A DNA stretch of 15,880 bases from an uncultured Oscillospiraceae bacterium (GTDB lineage Bacteria > Bacillota > Clostridia > Oscillospirales > Oscillospiraceae): positions 1-15,880 of the forward strand of contig CAKTIH010000038.1 in the NCBI GenBank assembly GCA_934565615.1, in the 5' to 3' direction. This document shows, piece after piece, positions 13,637-15,880 of the stretch (positions are counted from its first letter, which is position 1; each line of letters opens with the position of its first letter). The position numbers and the translations under genes were made by a program. The notes beneath the pieces were generated by a model, which saw nothing but the letters and a program-made list of their open reading frames with translations, was not told the origin of the DNA and did no database searches.

Positions 13637-15349
13637 TCAGTCGACCTCCTTGAGTTTCTTGCTGGTGCCGAAGTGCTTGATGAACAGGTTCATCAGCAGT
13701 ACCGCGCCGTAAGTGATTATAATAAGAATGGTTGCAAATGCGCATGCGAGGCTGTAGGAGCCCTTCTCCGCAAACTCGTTGATCTGCACCGTGATGAGCA
13801 GAAACTGCGGCGTCACGAGCAGTATGATCGCGGAGATAGCGGTTATGCTGCGCACGAAGGCCGTGACAAGGCCGGAGAGGAAGGAGTCCTTAATGAGCGG
13901 TAGCGTCACGGTCATGAACACCTTGAAGCTGTCCGCGCCCATGTCGTAGGCCGATTCCTCGATGGACTTGTCTATCTGCCGCAGCGCGGAGATACCGCTG
14001 CGCGTACCGGTCGGCAGGGAGCGGACGACAAAGACGATGATGAGGATAAGCCCCGTGCCGTAGATGCCCTGCAAAAAGCCCGTGTGGAACACGCCGCTTG
14101 CAAAGCCGCGGATGTAGCCGACGCCGAGGACCGTGCCGGGGACTGCCATTGCGAGCATGGACACCGCCTCGATAAAGCCCTTGGCCTTGAACTTGCGCTT
14201 TACGACGAGGTAGGAGATTATCATGCTCAGCAGCGCCGTTATCGGGGCGGCGATCAGCGAGAGCACGAAGGAGTCACGGAATGCCTGGAAGCCGTGGTAG
14301 CGCGTGAAGACGAGCTTGAACCACTTGCCCGTGAGCGGGAAGAACTTATATCCCCAGGTCGGGAAGAAGGAGCCTATCGGCACGCAGATATACATCAGGA
14401 TAACGAAACCCGCAGCAAGCCCGCAGAGCACCGTCAGCGGAACGCGCACGCTCTTGTCCTCGATGAGCATCCTGCCGCGCGAGGCCTTGCCGGTCAGCGT
14501 CGCGGCGGTCTTGGCTTCAAGGTAATACTTCTGCACGGCGAACATCAGCAGTGTTATGCACAGCAGCACGACCGCCATCGCCGCGGCGCCGGCCTTGTCG
14601 TAGGCGCCGGTGATCTGAAGATAGATTGTCGTTGCCAGCGTGTCATACGAGCCGCCGATTATCATGGGGTTAGCAAAGTCCGCGATGGACTCGATGAAGG
14701 TCACAAGGAAAGCGTTGCCGAGGCCGGGGAGCATCAGCGGCAGCGTCACGCTCGTAAACACCTTCATGCGCCCCGCGCCCATGTCGCGCGCGGCCTCCTC
14801 AAGCGAGGGGTCGATGTTCTTGAGCAGTCCCTTGAGCATCATGTAGCAGACCGGGAAGAAGGTCAGCGTCTGGACAATGACGATGCCCCAGTAGCCGTAG
14901 ACGCTGTTGTCGTAGATGCCGAGCAGGAAGCGGGTGATGATGCCCGCCTTGCCGAAGAGCATTATCATCGACAGCGACAGCACGAACGGCGGCGACACGA
15001 CCGGCAGCATCGACACGACCTTGAACAGGCCGCCGACGAATTTGTTCATGCGCACATAGACCTCGACGTATGCGAACAGCAGACCTATGAGCGCGGAGAG
15101 TATGCCGACGAGGAAGCCCACCTTCAGCGTGTTCGTTATCGCCTTGGTGAAGGTCGGCATATTGAAGATGCGCTTGAAGATATCAAAGGTGAGCCCGTTG
15201 TCGCTCACGAAGCTATCCACCAGCAGTATCGCCAGCGGGTAGAGAATAAACAAAGTCAGAAATGTTATCAGCACGACGATGGTCGTGACCATGATCGGGT
15301 CGGCCATGAGCTTCTTCCGATCCAGCGCCGCGCCCTGGCTTCTTGCCAT
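13637..15349 (-). CDS. ABC importer permease, fused two-domain (FbpB/AfuB-like), block A
   Basis: 570 residues with two BPD-type transmembrane domains. EAA loops are LEEAARDMGAG (183-193) and IEESAYDMGAD (463-473), each followed by V-TLPL. Hydrophobic segments include about 20-44, 74-94, 107-131, 153-172, 200-228, 254-271, 301-325, 359-382, 396-415, 432-443, 484-511 and 535-556. It is shorter than the block C permease (635 residues) and lacks that protein's long hydrophilic loop in domain 2. GGAG precedes the ATG. The upstream binding-protein gene is separated from it by a terminator-like hairpin, and the ATPase follows after three bases. It would pair with the ATPase at 12557-13633 to import the ligand of the partial lipoprotein at the window edge. 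Confidence 0.93.
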   Translation of the reverse strand: MARSQGAALDRKKLMADPIMVTTIVVLITFLTLFILYPLAILLVDSFVSDNGLTFDIFKRIFNMPTFTKAITNTLKVGFLVGILSALIGLLFAYVEVYVRMNKFVGGLFKVVSMLPVVSPPFVLSLSMIMLFGKAGIITRFLLGIYDNSVYGYWGIVIVQTLTFFPVCYMMLKGLLKNIDPSLEEAARDMGAGRMKVFTSVTLPLMLPGLGNAFLVTFIESIADFANPMIIGGSYDTLATTIYLQITGAYDKAGAAAMAVVLLCITLLMFAVQKYYLEAKTAATLTGKASRGRMLIEDKSVRVPLTVLCGLAAGFVILMYICVPIGSFFPTWGYKFFPLTGKWFKLVFTRYHGFQAFRDSFVLSLIAAPITALLSMIISYLVVKRKFKAKGFIEAVSMLAMAVPGTVLGVGYIRGFASGVFHTGFLQGIYGTGLILIIVFVVRSLPTGTRSGISALRQIDKSIEESAYDMGADSFKVFMTVTLPLIKDSFLSGLVTAFVRSITAISAIILLVTPQFLLITVQINEFAEKGSYSLACAFATILIIITYGAVLLMNLFIKHFGTSKKLKEVD

Positions 15350-15397
15350 ATGTATTCTCCTCTCTTTGAAAGGATATCGGATTCTTGATCAGATTCT

Positions 15398-15428
15398 AAA
15401 AAAGGAAGGCGGCAGCGCCGCCTTCCTT
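15398..15428 (-). terminator. Terminator-like attenuator between binding protein and permease genes
   Basis: Perfect 12-bp stem (15402-15413 and 15417-15428) with a three-base loop. On the minus strand it runs into six T (15403-15398). It has full intrinsic-terminator form yet lies inside an operon, so partial readthrough would give more binding protein than transporter. Confidence 0.8.
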
Positions 15429-15442
15429 GCGGATATTATTGA

Positions 15443-15880
15443 TTACTCGGTCTTGAAACGATCCGCACCGGTGTCAGCGCCGGCAGCGGCGATAGCGTTC
15501 ATGACTTCCTCAATGTAAGTGCCGATGTTCTGCTTTGCATCCTCGAAGTCATAGTCCATGACGTTGTCGGGATCAAGGCCGAACTCTGCTGCCTGAGTGG
15601 GCTGCTCGGCGTTGTCGATGACGAGGAACTGGTAGGAACCGTTGTCCTTGGCGAGGTTCACGCAGTCGGGAGACAGAGCATACTCGATCCAGAGCTTTGC
15701 AGCGTTGGGGTGAGCGCAGCCCTTGAAGATAGCGGTAGCGCCTATCTCGAAGGAGGTGCCGGTGCTGGGGATGATGAGCTGGATGTTCTGATAGCCGTTG
15801 TCAACGATCTGGGTGATGCCGTCATGCAGGAAGCCGATGCCGATGACGCACTCACCGGTGCCGACGTTCTTGGACGGGCC
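15443..15880 (-). CDS. Solute-binding protein of ABC importer, C-terminal part (block A)
   Basis: The 145 C-terminal residues are visible; the N-terminus, with any lipoprotein signal, lies beyond the right edge. Visible segments are ECVIGIGFLHDGITQIV, IIPSTGTSFEIGATAIFKGC (a typical strand-turn before the hinge) and AHPNAAKLWIEYALSP, the conserved late helix of FbpA/PotD-like binding proteins. The block B lipoprotein has a parallel segment (CAHRENAEAFIDFLLSP), supporting the same family. It ends FKTE with TAA at 15445-15443. It is followed by an attenuator hairpin and then the fused permease and ATPase, so it is the block A receptor. The ligand is unknown. Confidence 0.9.
   Translation of the reverse strand, partial: GPSKNVGTGECVIGIGFLHDGITQIVDNGYQNIQLIIPSTGTSFEIGATAIFKGCAHPNAAKLWIEYALSPDCVNLAKDNGSYQFLVIDNAEQPTQAAEFGLDPDNVMDYDFEDAKQNIGTYIEEVMNAIAAAGADTGADRFKTE

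Overview
The window is a GC-rich bacterial segment of about 15.9 kb. It looks like a Gram-positive gut-type Clostridia genome, probably Oscillospiraceae-like. The reasons are lipoprotein (lipobox) solute-binding proteins, a YesM-type histidine kinase paired with an AraC-type response regulator, GGAGG-type Shine-Dalgarno sites, AT-rich intergenic promoters in GC-rich surroundings, and many short perfect hairpins between genes. The taxonomy is inference. I see no rRNA, tRNA, CRISPR array or transposase.

Layout. At the left edge a minus-strand gene (3' end outside the window) encodes a PAT-type GNAT acetyltransferase that runs in frame into a segment resembling the C-terminal end of a uroporphyrinogen-decarboxylase-family protein. 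A divergent promoter region (732-910) separates it from a plus-strand gene for a stand-alone E2-like acyltransferase (911-1789), which carries Glu where the catalytic His is expected. A perfect bidirectional terminator (1798-1839) ends that gene and the large minus-strand block that follows.

From about 1834 to 15880 every gene is on the minus strand, in three transcription blocks. In transcription order: block A (15880 to 12557) is a solute-binding lipoprotein (N-terminus outside the window), a fused two-domain ABC permease and an ABC ATPase, closed by an intrinsic terminator. Block B (12393 to 8968) is a second solute-binding lipoprotein, a YesM-like sensor kinase and an AraC-type response regulator; the genes overlap and so are probably translationally coupled. 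Block C (8494 to 1834) is a third solute-binding lipoprotein, an ABC ATPase, a fused permease, a YihX-like HAD phosphatase and an atypical ROK-family protein. A 473-bp non-coding interval (8495-8967) between B and C holds degenerate tandem repeats, a cluster of perfect hairpins, and the block C promoter, which has a perfect -10 and a poor -35.

Interpretation (inference). Both importers have the FbpABC/AfuABC architecture: a solute-binding protein, a fused permease and an ATPase with a C-terminal TOBE region. Such systems are often labelled ferric-iron importers. Here a binding protein sits in an operon with kinase and regulator, as in the HptA-HptS-HptR sugar-phosphate sensor of Staphylococcus aureus, and a glucose-1-phosphatase-like HAD enzyme and a sugar-kinase-fold ROK protein are coupled to the importer. 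Together these favour uptake and sensing of a phosphorylated sugar or similar anionic organic solute. The likely scheme is that the block B lipoprotein binds the ligand, the kinase signals to the regulator, and the regulator activates block C and possibly block A.
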